In this document: positions 1 to 11,900 of the stretch, in pieces | Layout: the number at the start of each line of letters is the position of its first letter | How positions within the stretch are numbered: the stretch's first letter is position 1 | DNA from: Zizania palustris | Taxonomy: Eukaryota; Streptophyta; Magnoliopsida; Poales; Poaceae | Direction: 5' to 3' | DNA length: 64,000 bases | Assembly (NCBI GenBank): GCA_019279435.1 | Contig: JAAALK010000082.1 | Location: forward strand, 8,767,455 to 8,831,454 | Position numbers and translations under genes: made by a program | Notes under the pieces: model-generated | Databases searched by the model: none | Told to the model about the DNA's origin: nothing | Seen by the model: only the letters and a program-made list of their open reading frames with translations

Positions 1-586
1 ACTAACCTGCTAAAATATATTAGATTAAAACTAATTACTTGCATGCCGATCTGTCGTCTCGGTCGCCGCGCCGGAGTTGTGGAGCCAACGACGCCGCGAA
101 CCGCCCGCGTTGCTCGTCTGCAATGTGCTGCCGGCAGGGTCTTGCGCTGCTCCCTGCTGAGAGCACCGTCCGAGTCCCAAGCCGCGCCACGGAAAGCTGC
201 AGAAAAATCAAGTCCTTATGCCAACGTCCTTGCAGTGCACCTAATGCAACGCTGTTGCGTTGGCTTGGGGAACCGTGCCCACACTTCAATTTCTGCTCGT
301 AAGGAACGCCGGCCGCTGCACAACTTCACACGTCTGCTGCTGTTGCTTGCTCTTCTTTGCACATGTGCTGCCGGTGGAAAGGAAAAAAACAGCACAAGAA
401 TTGATCGCAGTCAGGCCTTCTGCATGCACGCCACAAGAAAATCTCACCGGAAAAGATAAACAAAAGCTAGGTGCGGCGGCGAGAGAAAAATCTAAAAAAA
501 CGAGACGGCGGAAGGAAAAATTAACGCACTGTAGATTGATCCAAAAAAACAAAAACAGTCATCTATCCCCAAGTGGGATAGGGGCC

Positions 587-594
587 TATTTATA
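587..594 (-). promoter_or_regulatory. TATA box of left-edge LTR
   Basis: TATAAATA on the minus strand in an otherwise GC-richer context, placed like the TATA boxes in the related LTRs at 7055-7062, 32418-32425 and 62873-62880. Confidence 0.55.
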
Positions 595-809
595 GGCGAC
601 TCCTAATACATGAAAAGACTAATTTACCCCTAGGGTAAATTAACACTAACTCTAAAATAAATTCCGAAAATTACTAAAATATTCTTAGAAAAATCACCTG
701 ACTCAAATAAAAATATTCTGGACTCAAAAACTAAATATTAATATCCTAAAAACAAAATAATCATAGGTTGTCAGTTTTGCGCCGAAATTGACAAAGCATC
801 CACCGTCTT

Positions 810-1011
810 CGCACCGGATACCCGGATTGGGCCGACCCGACCCCGCAGCTTCCTCAGCTCGGCAATCACTCACCGCCCGTGTACCTGAGTCAAACCTAGT
901 CAACAGACCAGTGGATCATCTGCCGCTGCTAGCTATGTACCCGGATTGGGCCAGCCCGACTCCGCAGCTCCTTTGCCCGGCTGTCGCTCGCTGCCCGTGT
1001 ACCTGAGTCAC
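810..1011. repeat. Imperfect tandem duplication of about 120 bp inside an LTR
   Basis: Bases 810-893 and 935-1011 share the blocks CCCGGATTGGGCC, CCGCAGCT and GCCCGTGTACCTGAGTCA in the same order. The same block occurs once, in inverse orientation, at 32164-32230 in the copia B2 LTR, which ties the two LTR families together. Confidence 0.6.
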
Positions 1012-1116
1012 ACGCGCCTCAGACACGGCAGATCTTCATGTTTCTTCTTGACTTCCGTTGACAATCACTCATCACATCTGGAGTATCAAACTCATGTTCT
1101 TCAACATGGTTTCTCA

Positions 1117-1891
1117 CTAGTCTAAATCTAGAGTGAATCTTTACGACTCCACTTGAGAGTTACTCACAAATCTTCTTGGAAATTTGTTGTTTCATCCTTT
1201 GAGAATATTTTAGGTTATTGGGTTGATTGTTTTTATTGAGAAATCTTGAGCACAAAGATTTGAGTTGGCAAAACCTTTTTGAACAGATTTGTTACTCTTG
1301 GAGGTGATACCTCCTAGATTGTTAGGCATCACTCTGCGAGCATCCAAGAGATTGTGGAGTGCCCGGATAAATTTGTACAAGTCCTCTTTGGCTTTCACAA
1401 GGTAACGAGTAGAAAACCCAAGTTTAGTGTCAGCTAAGACTTGGTGAGGAAAAGGGTTAAAAGATACCTGACCTATTAAGGTCCCTCAACGGAGACGTAT
1501 GATCAAGGGATGCGAACTTCGGTAAATAACCACTTGTGTCCATCTTGTGTTCTTCTTGTTATTGCTAGCTCATACTTGATATTGCTTGATCTACTTGCTA
1601 GTAAGGTTTTAGAACATATTCCTGTACAAAAGTTGTTTCCTACATCATTGCGCACATTTCCATTCATTTACTTTTTTGGAGATAAATTTATTCCGTGGCG
1701 ATTTTTTCTAAATCAATTGGAACTTCCGATCCAAATCGAAACTTATGGTCCAATCGGAACTTATAGTCCAAATCAAAACTTTCGATCCATATCAGAACTT
1801 CCGATTCAGGAGTTTTTCAAACTAACTATTTCTGCAATAATTTTTTAGAAACGCCTATTCACCCCCTCTAGGCGACATCAGTGTCCTTTCA
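1117..1891 (+). mobile_element. 5' LTR (3' part) of copia element A
   Basis: The end of this LTR is fixed by GTGTCCTTTCA followed after two bases by the primer site TGGTATCAGAG. It carries the box ATTCACCCCCTCTAG at about 1857-1872 that recurs in all copia LTRs of the window. The left part is missing behind the minus-strand LTR that ends at 1116. A second fragment of the same LTR family is at 48060-49021, with the same runs of 'aacttc(c/t)gatccaaatc' short repeats. The 3' LTR of this element starts at 22925. Confidence 0.7.
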
Positions 1892-1893
1892 AT

Positions 1894-1904
1894 TGGTATC
1901 AGAG
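1894..1904 (+). other. Primer binding site of copia A (initiator tRNA-Met type)
   Basis: TGGTATCAGAG directly after the LTR end. This is the usual initiator-Met tRNA complement in plant copia elements. Confidence 0.8.
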
Positions 1905-1944
1905 TAAGGTCTCTCATTTGGGCTTCATCGCCTTGAGAGTAAGG

Positions 1945-3645
1945 ATGTCGATGGGTGGTGAGATATGTATTGAACCTCTTTTGCTAGATGGGTCAAACTA
2001 TTTATCTTGGAGTATATGCATGCTTAATATGTTTAAAACCATGGACCCTAGGATAATGCAAATTCTAGATGTGAGTATTTGTCCTCCATGCAATATATTT
2101 TCGGTATCTAAAGAGGAAGAAAAATTATTACATCTTAATGCTCAAGCTTCTAATGTGTTATTTAGTTATATGAGTGATGATGTAGTTGAATTTATCATGT
2201 CGCTTGAGGTTTCTCATCTCATATGGACTACACTTAAAGAAAGATATGACAAGTTCAAGTGTGATGGTGAAGAGTCTCAAGCAACTATTTCAATTGGTTG
2301 ATATGACTTTTCTACGTCAACCTCCTCACCAACAAGTTATATCATACACGGAATGATATGGTGAGTAATGTTGTCGATTGTGAAATACTTTCTTTAGACT
2401 CCAATATCAATGGAAATGAATCTTGCATACCCACTTGTGATGTTGACCATGTCATATCATCTATTACTAAATTGCCAACATCTAATGATAATATGAATAA
2501 TTATTCACATTGCCATACTTCTTCTACTTGTGCTTGTGAAACAAACATTTTGAAGGAAGAAGAATATATACTATATAGGCCAAATGAAGAGTCATCTTCC
2601 CCAAGATGTTCATCTTCTCACTTCGACACACCCATATGCCTTGTGGCAAAAGGTAAAAAGAAAATAGTAAGATAGAATGATATTGATAATAGCATCTTTG
2701 GAAATGAATTTGAGTTCGATCATTTGAATGAAAAATATATGTCTAACATAATCAAACTCATGACCACTATAGAAGTACTAGATGAAACTCTTGAAAATAA
2801 GAGAAACATCTCATTAAAAAAATAAGCAATTAAAGGCCTTAACAAATGAGCATGATAATCTTGAAGAATCTCATATGTCATTGATCGATGATTATGAGAA
2901 ACTAAAAATTGAGCATGCTTATTTTGTTGAAAGTATTTGTGCTACTAACTCTAATTCATGTGTAGCACATTTATAGAAGGAAATCATTGATCTAAAGGCT
3001 CAACTTAGCGAGATTAATAACAAGCATGTGGTTCTACAAGAAAATCATGATGAGCTCTTGAGCACTCATGAAACTATTGTAGAGTCACATGCCATGTTGG
3101 AAATAGCTCATGAGGTAATTATTGCAACGGTAAAATCTTATGAGCCTCTAGTTGATGTTAACTTTACTTGTGCTAACCCATGTTGCTCTCAAGCAAATAT
3201 TTCCCCGTGCACTATATGTGACTTGGATTTTATAGGTGAAAAAGAGAAGCACATGGGTCATGGACTTAAAGCAAACTTAAATAAGAAGATCAACTTCAAG
3301 AGCACAAAGGACAAGAGAGAAAAGAAAAATAAGCAAAAGACTCTCATTACTTGCTTCAAGTGCAAGAGAGAGGTTCATTACTTGAGAGATTGTCCTTCAA
3401 AGGAAGAAGAAAGAGACATGAGCAAGAATCAACAAAGGAAAAATAAGCTTGCTCATGTGAAGTGCTTCAAGTGCTCAAACATGGGGCACTATGCATTTAT
3501 GTGTTCCAACATGATTGACAAAAAGGCAAAAAGGAAGAGTATAAGGAAGTGTTTTGGATGTCAAAAGAAGGGTTATAAGATTACCTCATGCCCCTACATG
3601 AAGAATAAAGATCACTACAAGTCATCAAGGAGGTTAACGGACAAG
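1945..3645 (+). pseudogene. Copia A gag, first part, Sirevirus-like (broken)
   Basis: The frame opens with a Met-Ser-Met-Gly-Gly start and a gag head (LLLDGSNYLSWS...W at 1985-2240) that recalls the UBN2/DUF4219-type copia gag. It stops at 2299 and continues in shifted frames: 2358-2675 includes a CLVAKG motif typical of Sirevirus gag, and 2820-3100 is a heptad-rich coiled-coil stretch. Bases 3350-3600 encode three CCHC zinc knuckles starting CFKC, CFKC and CFGC; the third has Tyr where the His ligand belongs. Gag normally packages the RNA genome through these knuckles. The reading frame is interrupted at 3645 by a solo LTR. Stops and frameshifts show it is dead. Confidence 0.75.
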
Positions 3646-6253
3646 TGTGGGATCGGAATGGCGACTAGAGGGGGGTGAATAGGCGCCTCGACACTTTCTT
3701 TAGACAGTACAAATGTTAAGCTCAAACAGAGTCAAAAGCTCAAAAACAACTTCGTTTCAAGATCCTAGACAACATCTATATCAAATAACTCATACAAACG
3801 ATCAAATCAAGTTTATAGAAATGAATCAGCTCAATTCAAATCACTCGCAATCGAGATTCACACAATTCTGAATTTTTCAGACGGTGAATAGTAAAAGTAA
3901 TTTCAGCAAAGTGTATTTGGTCAATTGGTTCAATTTGCAAGTTTCAATTTCAGATACACTCTAGATCAGCACAAGCTAACTCAGAACATATTGAGCAATA
4001 TGGAATCTGAAAATTCACAACTCTAATCAATCAAATTCAGAATATAGTTTTTCGAACGGTGAACAGTACATTAAATTCAGCATGGTGCTTTTGTTGATTT
4101 CTGATTCATTTTGCATGATCCAGTTTCACATTCATTTCAATTCAGCACAAAACATAATCAGGACTTTATAATCTAGCAAACTCTGAAATTACACTAGCAG
4201 AATACTCAAATCAGAGAAGAGATGCTCAAGCCAGTAAATACTATAGCAATTCCGACAAAACAGACAAACTGAATTCAGATCAGCAATGAAGCAATTCTGT
4301 CGACACAGTCTGAATCTGAAGATTCAACAAGATGTATTAGGCTAATTACTATTCAGTTTGCAAATGTTCACTTCAATCAACAATCAGAACAGCAGATTTT
4401 TAACTACACTTGTCAACAAATCTGTAAACTGAAAATTCAGCACATAGAGTTTACTGATTCAGAAAAGTTTGAAGAATAATCTGAACAACACTATTTCAAA
4501 TTCTGAAAATGTCTATCTTCTTCAAAACATATGAATTCAACACAGACCTTGAATCAGCAACAATCTAGAGATAAATTGATTGACTCCAGCTACTTGTAAC
4601 ACATACCATGCACTGAGTTATGATGAACAGTACAGATTTAAAACTAGCTGGAAGTGTTTGGTGAAAATTCAGAAAGAAACAAATGCTTTGGCAAAAACAA
4701 AATGCAGAGGAAATATGGATTTGATTTTCACAGCTCAAATGTTGATGAACACAATTTGCTAGCCAAAACCAAATTGAGTTTTGGTTCTACAAAAATTCTG
4801 CACATCTGGATGAAGAACAGAAAATACGGCACATGCTATTGCATATTTGGCACACTCAAAAATCCCTGTTCCTCATCATGTGATCACAGCAGAAAAGAGA
4901 TTCTCGGCTGATCAAAACTTGCAAGAGACAAAATCGAAATTGATGTCTGTGTTCGCTCAAATGTTTTGGTTCTATATATCTCATGCACATGAAAAGCTTC
5001 AACTCATGCACACACAAGATTGATGACTAGATGCAGTCAAACCAGTGAGAATCAACCACATATTTCCTTAGATCATTGAGACAATTACAGAAAAACCTTA
5101 TAAACACATTTCAGCTCTAACAGATGACAGCATTTCTGCCATGAAACAGATCCAGATACCTCACTTGGGATCAGCAGATAAATTACTCAGACTCATAGAA
5201 ATTTGATGCAAATTTCGAAAATGGAACATTCACAACTCATACAACAAATCATGTATAAGCATTCACATCATGTTCTGTAGAAAAATTGCAAGATAAAAGG
5301 CTCTCAAAATCGCATCCAGAGGTACCTCCAGCGCTATTCTTCAGCTGCTGTAGCCGATCCGGCAAATCCCCCAGCCGCTGTTCATGTTCATGCATCAACA
5401 AGAGAAAATCACACGGTAAAACCAAACTCCATTCTAGAAGCAAAAAGGTAATTGAATTCTCTTTCAAATGAAAGTTCTGGACGTGTGTCTCACGGATGAC
5501 AGCCATGGAGGGGGATATTTATCCCAACAACTCCATGTTCTACAAGGCACAATTTACAATCAGCCCTCTAAAAAAACCCAAAATATAAAACTGAAAATTA
5601 CAACTAGAAATATTCTAATTACTCTAGAAAATTACAAAAGACTCCTCTTTAGAATATTTTCAGAATATGTATACTCCAAAAATACTCTAAAAAGTACACA
5701 CTAAGACACTAAAAATTTAAACTAACATTTTGACACTATTTTATTGAAATAGTAAAAAGGTAAATGTTTTGACGGTTTTCAGCAAAAACCGACAAAGCCT
5801 TTTCTGCTCCTCGACTCGTGACACCGCTTCGCGACTCCGAGCGCCAGTAATCCACTTTCGCTCTCGATCCCCTCGAGCCGCGCGAATGCTTGTCCTGACC
5901 TCCCTCTCGTGAACACGACCGACACGCCGTCGTAGTCAGCCGTCCGTCCGAGTCTCGCTCCGTATCTTCATGCACTCTTGAGATCTTCTCCAACTTCAAC
6001 CGGCCTCCCTGATCCTCGGCATCAAGCTCCCCGCTCGACCCTCAATCACCCGCCGTCGACAGTTGGTCAGCATCTCCACCCTGCACAAACAAGACAAGCC
6101 AAAACAAGAACACGACGCACTGCCGAAACCCTCGGTAGCCACACCTTCACTCCACATTGAAACCCTCGATGCACTCCACATACTCTCGGCCACTTATTCG
6201 CTCATCCTTGTCAATCACTCATCATTCAGACCGAAACCACCCTTGGTTTCTCA
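3646..6253 (-). mobile_element. Solo LTR, minus strand, with target duplication ACAAG
   Basis: Bounded by TGTGGGATCGG at 3646 and GGTTTCTCA at 6245-6253, with perfect 5-bp duplications ACAAG at 3641-3645 and 6254-6258. On the minus strand it starts TGAGAAACC and ends with the box GGTGAATAGG read in reverse, as in the other LTRs of this family. An AT-rich TATA-like ATAAATAT lies on the minus strand at 5515-5522, and the stem-loop motif at 5771-5798. At 2.6 kb it is longer than its neighbour at 6340-7830; the extra length is mainly low-complexity, Gln/Asn-like AT-rich DNA at 3690-5270. No internal retroelement sequence remains, so it arose by LTR-LTR recombination. Confidence 0.85.
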
Positions 6254-6339
6254 ACAAGAAAGCAACCAAAGATCAAGACAATGTTTTGCCATGCAAGGTC
6301 AAGAACCGAATTTGCTATAGTTGCCATGAGAAGGGACAT
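6254..6339 (+). pseudogene. 86-bp island of copia A gag between two solo LTRs
   Basis: The island encodes a Lys-rich linker and the first half (C-X2-C-X4-H) of a fourth zinc knuckle at about 6313-6339. The remainder of that knuckle lies after the second LTR at 7836. The island begins with one copy of ACAAG and ends with one copy of GACAT, the target duplications of the two flanking solo LTRs. Confidence 0.8.
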
Positions 6340-7830
6340 TGAGAAACCAAGTGAGGCTTTCACTGTGGTTTTATCTTGATAATGAGTGATTGACAAGATT
6401 GTTTGGCTAATTTGGTTGGTTGTGTGAGTCATGGTATGGGTTGCATGGAGTTGCGTGTTTTGCTTGTCTCGTGAGTGCAGGGTTGAGATGCTTGTCAACT
6501 GTTGATGGCCGGTGATCAGGGTCAGGCAGGGAGTCTGATGTTAGATGGTCGAGGTTGTCAGATGAAGTTGAAGGTGATCTCAAACGTACGCATGGAGATA
6601 AGGCAAGACATGGATGAATTGTGTATCAAGCCAACATGTTGACCAAGTCAGCGAAAGGGAAGCCAGTGCAAGTGACAAGGTGACTCGAGGGATCGAGAGC
6701 GGGAGAGACTTGCTGGCAGTCGAGTTTGCGGACTAGCAAAACATGTCGAAGATTTGAGAGGCTTTGTCGGTTTTGGCTGAAAACCGTCACATCAGAAAAT
6801 GTTCTTAAATTCCAATAAATAGGAGTTTATTTTTCTGTTTAGTAGTCTAGTTTAAGCGTAATCTTTTAGTATTTTTTGAAATTTTTAATTCTGAAAAAAT
6901 ATTAAAATAATAGGGTCAATGATGTAATAAATTAGGAGTATAATTTTGTGTATTTTTCAGAAATAATAATTCTGAAAATACATAATGACAATTAGATAAA
7001 TATTCGGTCTTTTATCCCTAATGGCATTTTGGGGAATACGTTGATGGGCTTGCCTATATAAAGGACCCAATGCCTAAGGGTTAGGGCTGAATTTTTTGGG
7101 CTGTTCATCGAGAAATTTCATCCATATCTTTCATTTTCTGTGCTGCTTTTATTCTTGTGCACTGTTTTTGTAGTATCGACTTAGGTGTTTTGTCTCTGAT
7201 TTCATGTGAACGTGCTGTTCATTTTGTCGTAGCAAACAACAATGATTTTGCCCTGGTTTTGCTACAGAATCGAAGACGCCGGAGCTTTGTTTACTGTATT
7301 TGCCGAAGCAACAAATGTGAGCGCCAGCTGTCTCTGGGTTATTGGCGCCAGGCAATCAGCGACAAAGAACCACCGCCAGGAACAGTAAGTTACTGTTCAT
7401 CTGATTTTTCTCTGGTTTTCTCTCTCCATTAATTTATGTGTGTTATTCTTTTCGATGTGCTTCCGCCAGCAATCACACATAGGAGCTTGAAATTTTGCTG
7501 TCAGCTGCTAGAATTATTTTACTGCTGCATTATTTTGAACTTCGACGACACTTCAATCTCCGATTGCTTCCTGTCGGAATTTCAATTACCAATCAAGAGA
7601 CTGTAAATCAACAAACCAATTTCTGACAGAAGCATATCGGTGTTTCAAACTCTGATTAAGAGGAAGAATTCAAATTTTAGTGTTCTTGGTCTAAATTCTT
7701 ATCTGTAATCCTCAATTTTGCTTCTGCAATCTTTTAGGGGTGCGTTTGGTGATCTGAACAGGCCATCAATTCACGAGAATTTGTTGAGGCGCCTATTCAC
7801 CCCCCTCTAGTTGCCTATTCCGATCCGACA
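6340..7830 (+). mobile_element. Solo LTR, plus strand, with target duplication GACAT
   Basis: Starts TGAGAAACC at 6340 and ends CGATCCGACA at 7830. Perfect duplications GACAT lie at 6335-6339 and 7831-7835. A TATATAAA at 7055-7062 is a probable promoter. The stem-loop motif is at 6761-6790 and the ATTCACCCCCCTCTAG box at about 7796-7811. It is homologous in inverse orientation to 3646-6253 (clear over the last 45 bases and over about 500 bases near the LTR start), so the two form a long imperfect inverted repeat around an 86-bp centre. Confidence 0.85.
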
Positions 7831-8037
7831 GACATATTGGTAAGAATTGTACCATGGGTAACATTCTTAAGACGAACTTTTCATTAAATTATGATTTGCT
7901 TAGAAATGGTAGAAATGGAACTTGTGCTAATAAGGTGATTAGATCACCACATACTAGCACAAAGTCCATTTGGAAGCCTAAATCACTTGTGGCTAATATT
8001 AAAGGACCCAACATGGTTTGGGTACCAAAACATGATT
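7831..8037 (+). pseudogene. Copia A gag, C-terminal end
   Basis: After the target duplication the frame supplies the final Cys of the split knuckle and runs to a stop at 8035-8037, ending Val-Trp-Val-Pro-Lys-His-Asp. In Sirevirus polyproteins a similar WVPK stretch sits just before the protease. Here translation stops and no protease, integrase, reverse transcriptase or RNase H sequence follows in the element. Confidence 0.65.
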
Positions 8038-8108
8038 AAATTTCTTAATAGGAGCTTGGAGATGCATTGAAGACTTGACTCATTTGAGAATAAACACGAC
8101 ACATATAT
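8038..8108. other. Copia A 3' noncoding DNA up to the Tat insertion, ending with target duplication TATAT
   Basis: Short AT-rich stretch with no coding signal. Bases 8104-8108 (TATAT) are repeated at 19222-19226 on the other side of the Tat element. Confidence 0.7.
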
Positions 8109-8603
8109 TGTTGGGGGAAAATATCTCATCTTCGGGGTTATTGCCGAAGCAACATAAAGGCAGACAGCGGATTCGAAGGTTCCCAGACGATCATCTTCGA
8201 AGATACCCGGAACCAAGTTCGAAGTACGAAGATAAGCATTGGTTCGGAGTACATCTTCGAACTAAGGCCCTTCAAGATCTTTTCTGCCAGCTAAGATGGA
8301 AGACTTATCTTCTTTCTCATTAGATTAGTCTTTTACCATTTTAGCCCTATTAAGGGAACCGAATAGTTTCCACTATGTCGGTTGTAATAGAGGGGTAAAT
8401 AGGTATTTTCCTTAATGTTTAGGCCTATAAATACCCCCCATTTCACCCTGTAATAGGGACCGAATACAAGTTATTCAATATACACATTCGAACTATTCTA
8501 AGCTATTATCCTTTCGGAGGCTTAGAACAGTTTGCTTCACAAACACTTCGTTTGTTAGTTTCTTTTCCACAGAAACCTGTTAGCGTAATCTTTTACGCCA
8601 ACA
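8109..8603 (+). repeat. 5' LTR of Tat element
   Basis: Begins TGTTGGGGG and ends ACGCCAACA, so it has TG...CA ends. A TATA box is at 8426-8433. The sequence is rich in TTCGAAG and TTCGGAG words. Confidence 0.95.
8426..8433 (+). promoter_or_regulatory. TATA box of Tat 5' LTR
   Basis: TATAAATA followed by a C-run in the LTR, 178 bases before the LTR end, a normal position for the promoter of genomic RNA. The 3' LTR has the identical motif. Confidence 0.75.
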
Positions 8604-8605
8604 GT

Positions 8606-8623
8606 TGGCGTCGTCCGTGGGGA
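8606..8623 (+). other. Primer binding site of Tat element
   Basis: TGGCGTCGTCCGTGGGGA starts two bases after the LTR end. It resembles the tRNA-Asp-type primer sites of plant gypsy elements (TGGCGCCG...), but the tRNA assignment is an inference. The older relative at 25741-25757 has TGGCGCCGTCTGTGGGG. Confidence 0.65.
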
Positions 8624-8665
8624 ACCTAGTCCGAAAAACTTCGTTCTCTACCAACCTTTTACATC

Positions 8666-8899
8666 ATGCCTCCTAAGCGGAGCGCACCCCGCAATCCCAC
8701 TCGGAGGTCCTCTCGGATCTCCGGAGAGATACCCTTCGACACAGTCGAAGTCGGAGGGTCTTCGGCTTTCCCTCCACAAACTCCGGAAGGGGCTTCTATC
8801 CCTCGAGCATACGAAGCTTCTCCGCCAACCCCTTCCATACTCCGACAGCCCGGAGTCCCTTCTCCACCCTTTCGTTCGGTCTTATGCCCTAGCAATTGA
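8666..8899 (+). pseudogene. Tat gag N-terminal fragment (77 codons, out of frame with gag-pol)
   Basis: Starts with a basic Ser/Arg-rich head (MPPKRSAPRNPTRRSSR) and a Pro-rich segment, then stops at 8897-8899. The downstream gag-pol frame is shifted relative to it, and only about 320 bases separate the primer site from the gag core. Typical Tat gag has a much longer N-terminal part. I infer a deletion with frameshift near 8880-8895, because in the frame of 8925 gag-like sequence (ALAIEASGGVRDT) appears only from there. Confidence 0.6.
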
Positions 8900-8924
8900 G
8901 GCTAGCGGAGGTGTTCGAGACACC

Positions 8925-11900
8925 ATGGCGAAGTGCTTCCCTTTGGCTCTTCAAGGAGTGGCATTGAGATGGTTCTGGTCCTTGAGGCCAGGATCAATCA
9001 ATTCATGGTCGCAGCTGAAGAAGAAGTTTATAAGCAACTTTCAGGGCACCTTCGTGCCTCCTATGTCAACAGGAATCCTTTTCCAGGTGAAACAGCTCCC
9101 CGGAGAAACATTAAGGCAGTACTTTAAGCGCTTCGCTCATACGAAGTCGCAAATTCGAGGGCTGTCCACATCTTCAGTGGTTGATGCAGCTTGGGAAGGC
9201 GTCAGTCATCAAGGCCTTCTGGATAAACTGCATCGGAAGAGCATCTCCTCGGTCTCTCAGTTGATGTCATACTTCGAGGAGTATGCGAGGTCAGAAGAGG
9301 GTTGGCTTCGGAGGACTGCTGCTACTTCGTCCATATTGCAAGAAGTCAAGGTAGAAGTGAAAACTTCGGCACAGCCACAGGAACCAGTCTTCGAAGTGCA
9401 ACATGATCGGAGAAGAGGGCAAAAGCACCCTCGTTCTGAAGTTATGAATATTGCACCCCCACAGAAGTTTGCACCAAGAGCTCCACAGTCTACGGGGAAC
9501 AAGGCCAGCGGCTGGAGGCCGCCAGGGAAAACGGCTGGCAAGGGCCAGACCCTTTTCTGCTGCATTCACGGAGAAAATCGAAGCCATGCAACTGACACTT
9601 GCAAGGCTATACTTACCCTAAGGGGAGAGTACTTAGAGAGAACCTCGGGTCGAGGCAGTACCGACCGAGTTCCAGCTGCAGCGCGCCCAGAGCCGGTCCA
9701 GGCTGTGGCGCGAATAGAAAATTTTGATGATGCAAGGCACCCTCCGGTGGCCAATGTTATGCCACCTCCGAAGCAAGAGGAAGGGCAAGATAGAGGAAAA
9801 AGAGTAGTTCTCCCTATCTCCGGAGGAGGTACCCTCGGAAGCATGTCCAAGAGACAGCGAAGAGAGTACGTTCGGGAAGTAGGTCATATTGGGACTTCGT
9901 CATCCGCAGCTGCAATGCCAGAGTGGTCTCATGTTCCTATATCTTTTTCTGCGGAGGATGCAGCTGGTATTAAGTTCCCACACGCAGATCCATTGGTTAT
10001 CACTGCTGATATTGCGGGCACTGAAGTCCGAAGGGTGTTAATTGACGGAGGTAGCTCGGCAGATATCATTTTTGTTCAAGCCTTCGATCAGTTATGCATT
10101 TCCAGGAAGCATCTCCTTCCAGCGGCTCGTCCTCTGCAAGTCTTCGCAGGACCCCCGCTTGATGCACTTGGCCAGATAGGCCTGGAAGTTACCTTCGGAG
10201 AAGGTTTATTAGCCCGGACTGAAGAAGTAATTTTCGATGTGATAGATGCCCCGTATGCTTACAACGTCATCTTCGGAAAGGGCATGCTGAACCAGTTCGG
10301 GGCTGTGGCGCATCACAATTACTTGTGCATGAAGATGCCCACACAAGCAGTAGTCCTTACAATCTTCGGAGATCAAGCCATTGCTCGGAGGGCGGAATAT
10401 GGTCATGGTCCCCCTCTTGATCCGAGGCAAGTAAACAGTGTGCAGGATAATGAAGAAATTTTTTCAACCTCCTCCGAAGCTTCGAAGAAGTCTTTTCCGA
10501 GACCAAGTCCCGAAGGAGAGATTACAACGAAGGTCATTGTTAAAGATGGTAAAGAGTACACTTTTCAATTTGGTAAAGATTTACCTCCTGAAGTTGCAAC
10601 CTCCTTGGAAAAGGTGGTCGAAGAAAATTTGGATGGCTTCGCTTGGTCTGACGAAGATATCACCGGAGTCGATCGGGATATCATTGAACACAATTTACTT
10701 GTAAACCCGAAGACCCGGCCTGTTCGACAAGGACTCTGGAAGATGTCCGCGGAGAGAGCTGCTTTAGCTAGGGACGAAGTTGAAAAATTGTTGAAGGCTG
10801 GGATTATCAGAGAAGTGGCTCACACAGAATGGTTAGCCAACCCAGTCTTCGTCAGAAAGAAGTCTTCCGGGAAGTGGCGCATGTGCATTGATTTCACATC
10901 CTTGAATAAAGCATGCCCACGTGACCCCTACCCCATGCCCCGAATTGATCAACTGGTTGACTCCACTGCAGGTTCGGAGTTATTAAGCTTCCTTGACGCG
11001 TATTCTGGTTATCATCAAATATGGTTGAAGCGCGAAGATGAAATCAAGACAAGCTTCGTAACTCCTTCGAGAGTCTTCTGCTATGTAAGAATGCCCTTCG
11101 GCCTAAGAAATGCCGGGGCTACTTTTTCAAGATTAGTTGCTAAGGCTCTAGGTCATCAACTAGGTCGCAATGTGGAGGCCTATATGGATGATATTGTAAT
11201 AAAGAGTGCTTTAAAGCACCAACATAGCCTAGACTTAACAGAAACATTCAATAGCCTTCGGGCATGTGGGATCCGCCTTAACCCCGAAAAATGTATATTC
11301 AGAGCTAAGGCTGGAAAATTGTTAGGGTATTTAGTTTCAAGCAGGGGAATTGAAGCTAGCCCTACTCAAATAACTGCGCTGCAGAAGATGGCTCCTCCGG
11401 AGAATTTAAAACAAGTGCAAAAGCTGACTGGGCGTCTGGCCGCACTTAGCAGGTTTTTATCAAGGTCTGCAGAGAGGAGCTTGCCGATATTCAAAGCTTT
11501 GAAAGGGTCCGAAGATTTTGCATGGACACCGGAGTGTCAGAGAAGCTTCGAAGATATTAAAGATTATCTCAGTAATCTTGCTACACTCACGGTGCCTACT
11601 GCGGACGAAACCCTACTCCTGTACCTTGCAGCTACAGGTTCAGCTGTCAGCGCAGTCCTTGTCAGAGAAGTGGATTTCAATGGGAAGTTGTTCCAAAATC
11701 CTGTTTATTTTGTATCCGAAGCATTATCAGGAGCGAAGACAAGATACTCCGAACTTGAGAAGTTCGTTTATGCTCTGATAATGGCTTCGAGAAAGCTAAG
11801 ACATTATTTTTTGGCTCATAATGTAATTGTACCAACTTCGTATCCCTTAGGAGATATGCTCCGAAGCAAAGATTCCACTGGAAGGATTGGAAAGTGGGCA

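Larger units (their letters stand above)
1..1116 (-). mobile_element. Copia-type LTR, minus strand, cut by left window edge
   Basis: The segment ends in GGTTTCTCA at 1108-1116, which on the minus strand is the LTR start TGAGAAACC seen in three other LTRs of this window. A TATTTATA at 587-594 reads TATAAATA on the minus strand and is the probable promoter. The stem-loop motif shared by this LTR group lies at 770-797. The outer LTR end lies left of base 1. Flanking sequence from 1117 belongs to a different copia LTR, so this is most likely a solo LTR inserted there, though its left target duplication cannot be seen. The open frames inside it (for example 43-459) have no recognisable domain. Confidence 0.65.

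Noticed and set aside
3646..7830. A single 4.2-kb DNA transposon with 45-bp terminal inverted repeats
   Set aside because: The two halves each have TG...CA LTR ends, their own TATA signals and their own perfect but different target duplications (ACAAG and GACAT), so they are two solo LTRs in opposite orientation.
8171..8185. Heat-shock element (GAAGGTTC) in the Tat LTR, suggesting heat-responsive transcription
   Set aside because: The element is so rich in GAAG/TTCG words that one GAAnnTTC is expected by chance, and no array of three alternating units was found.
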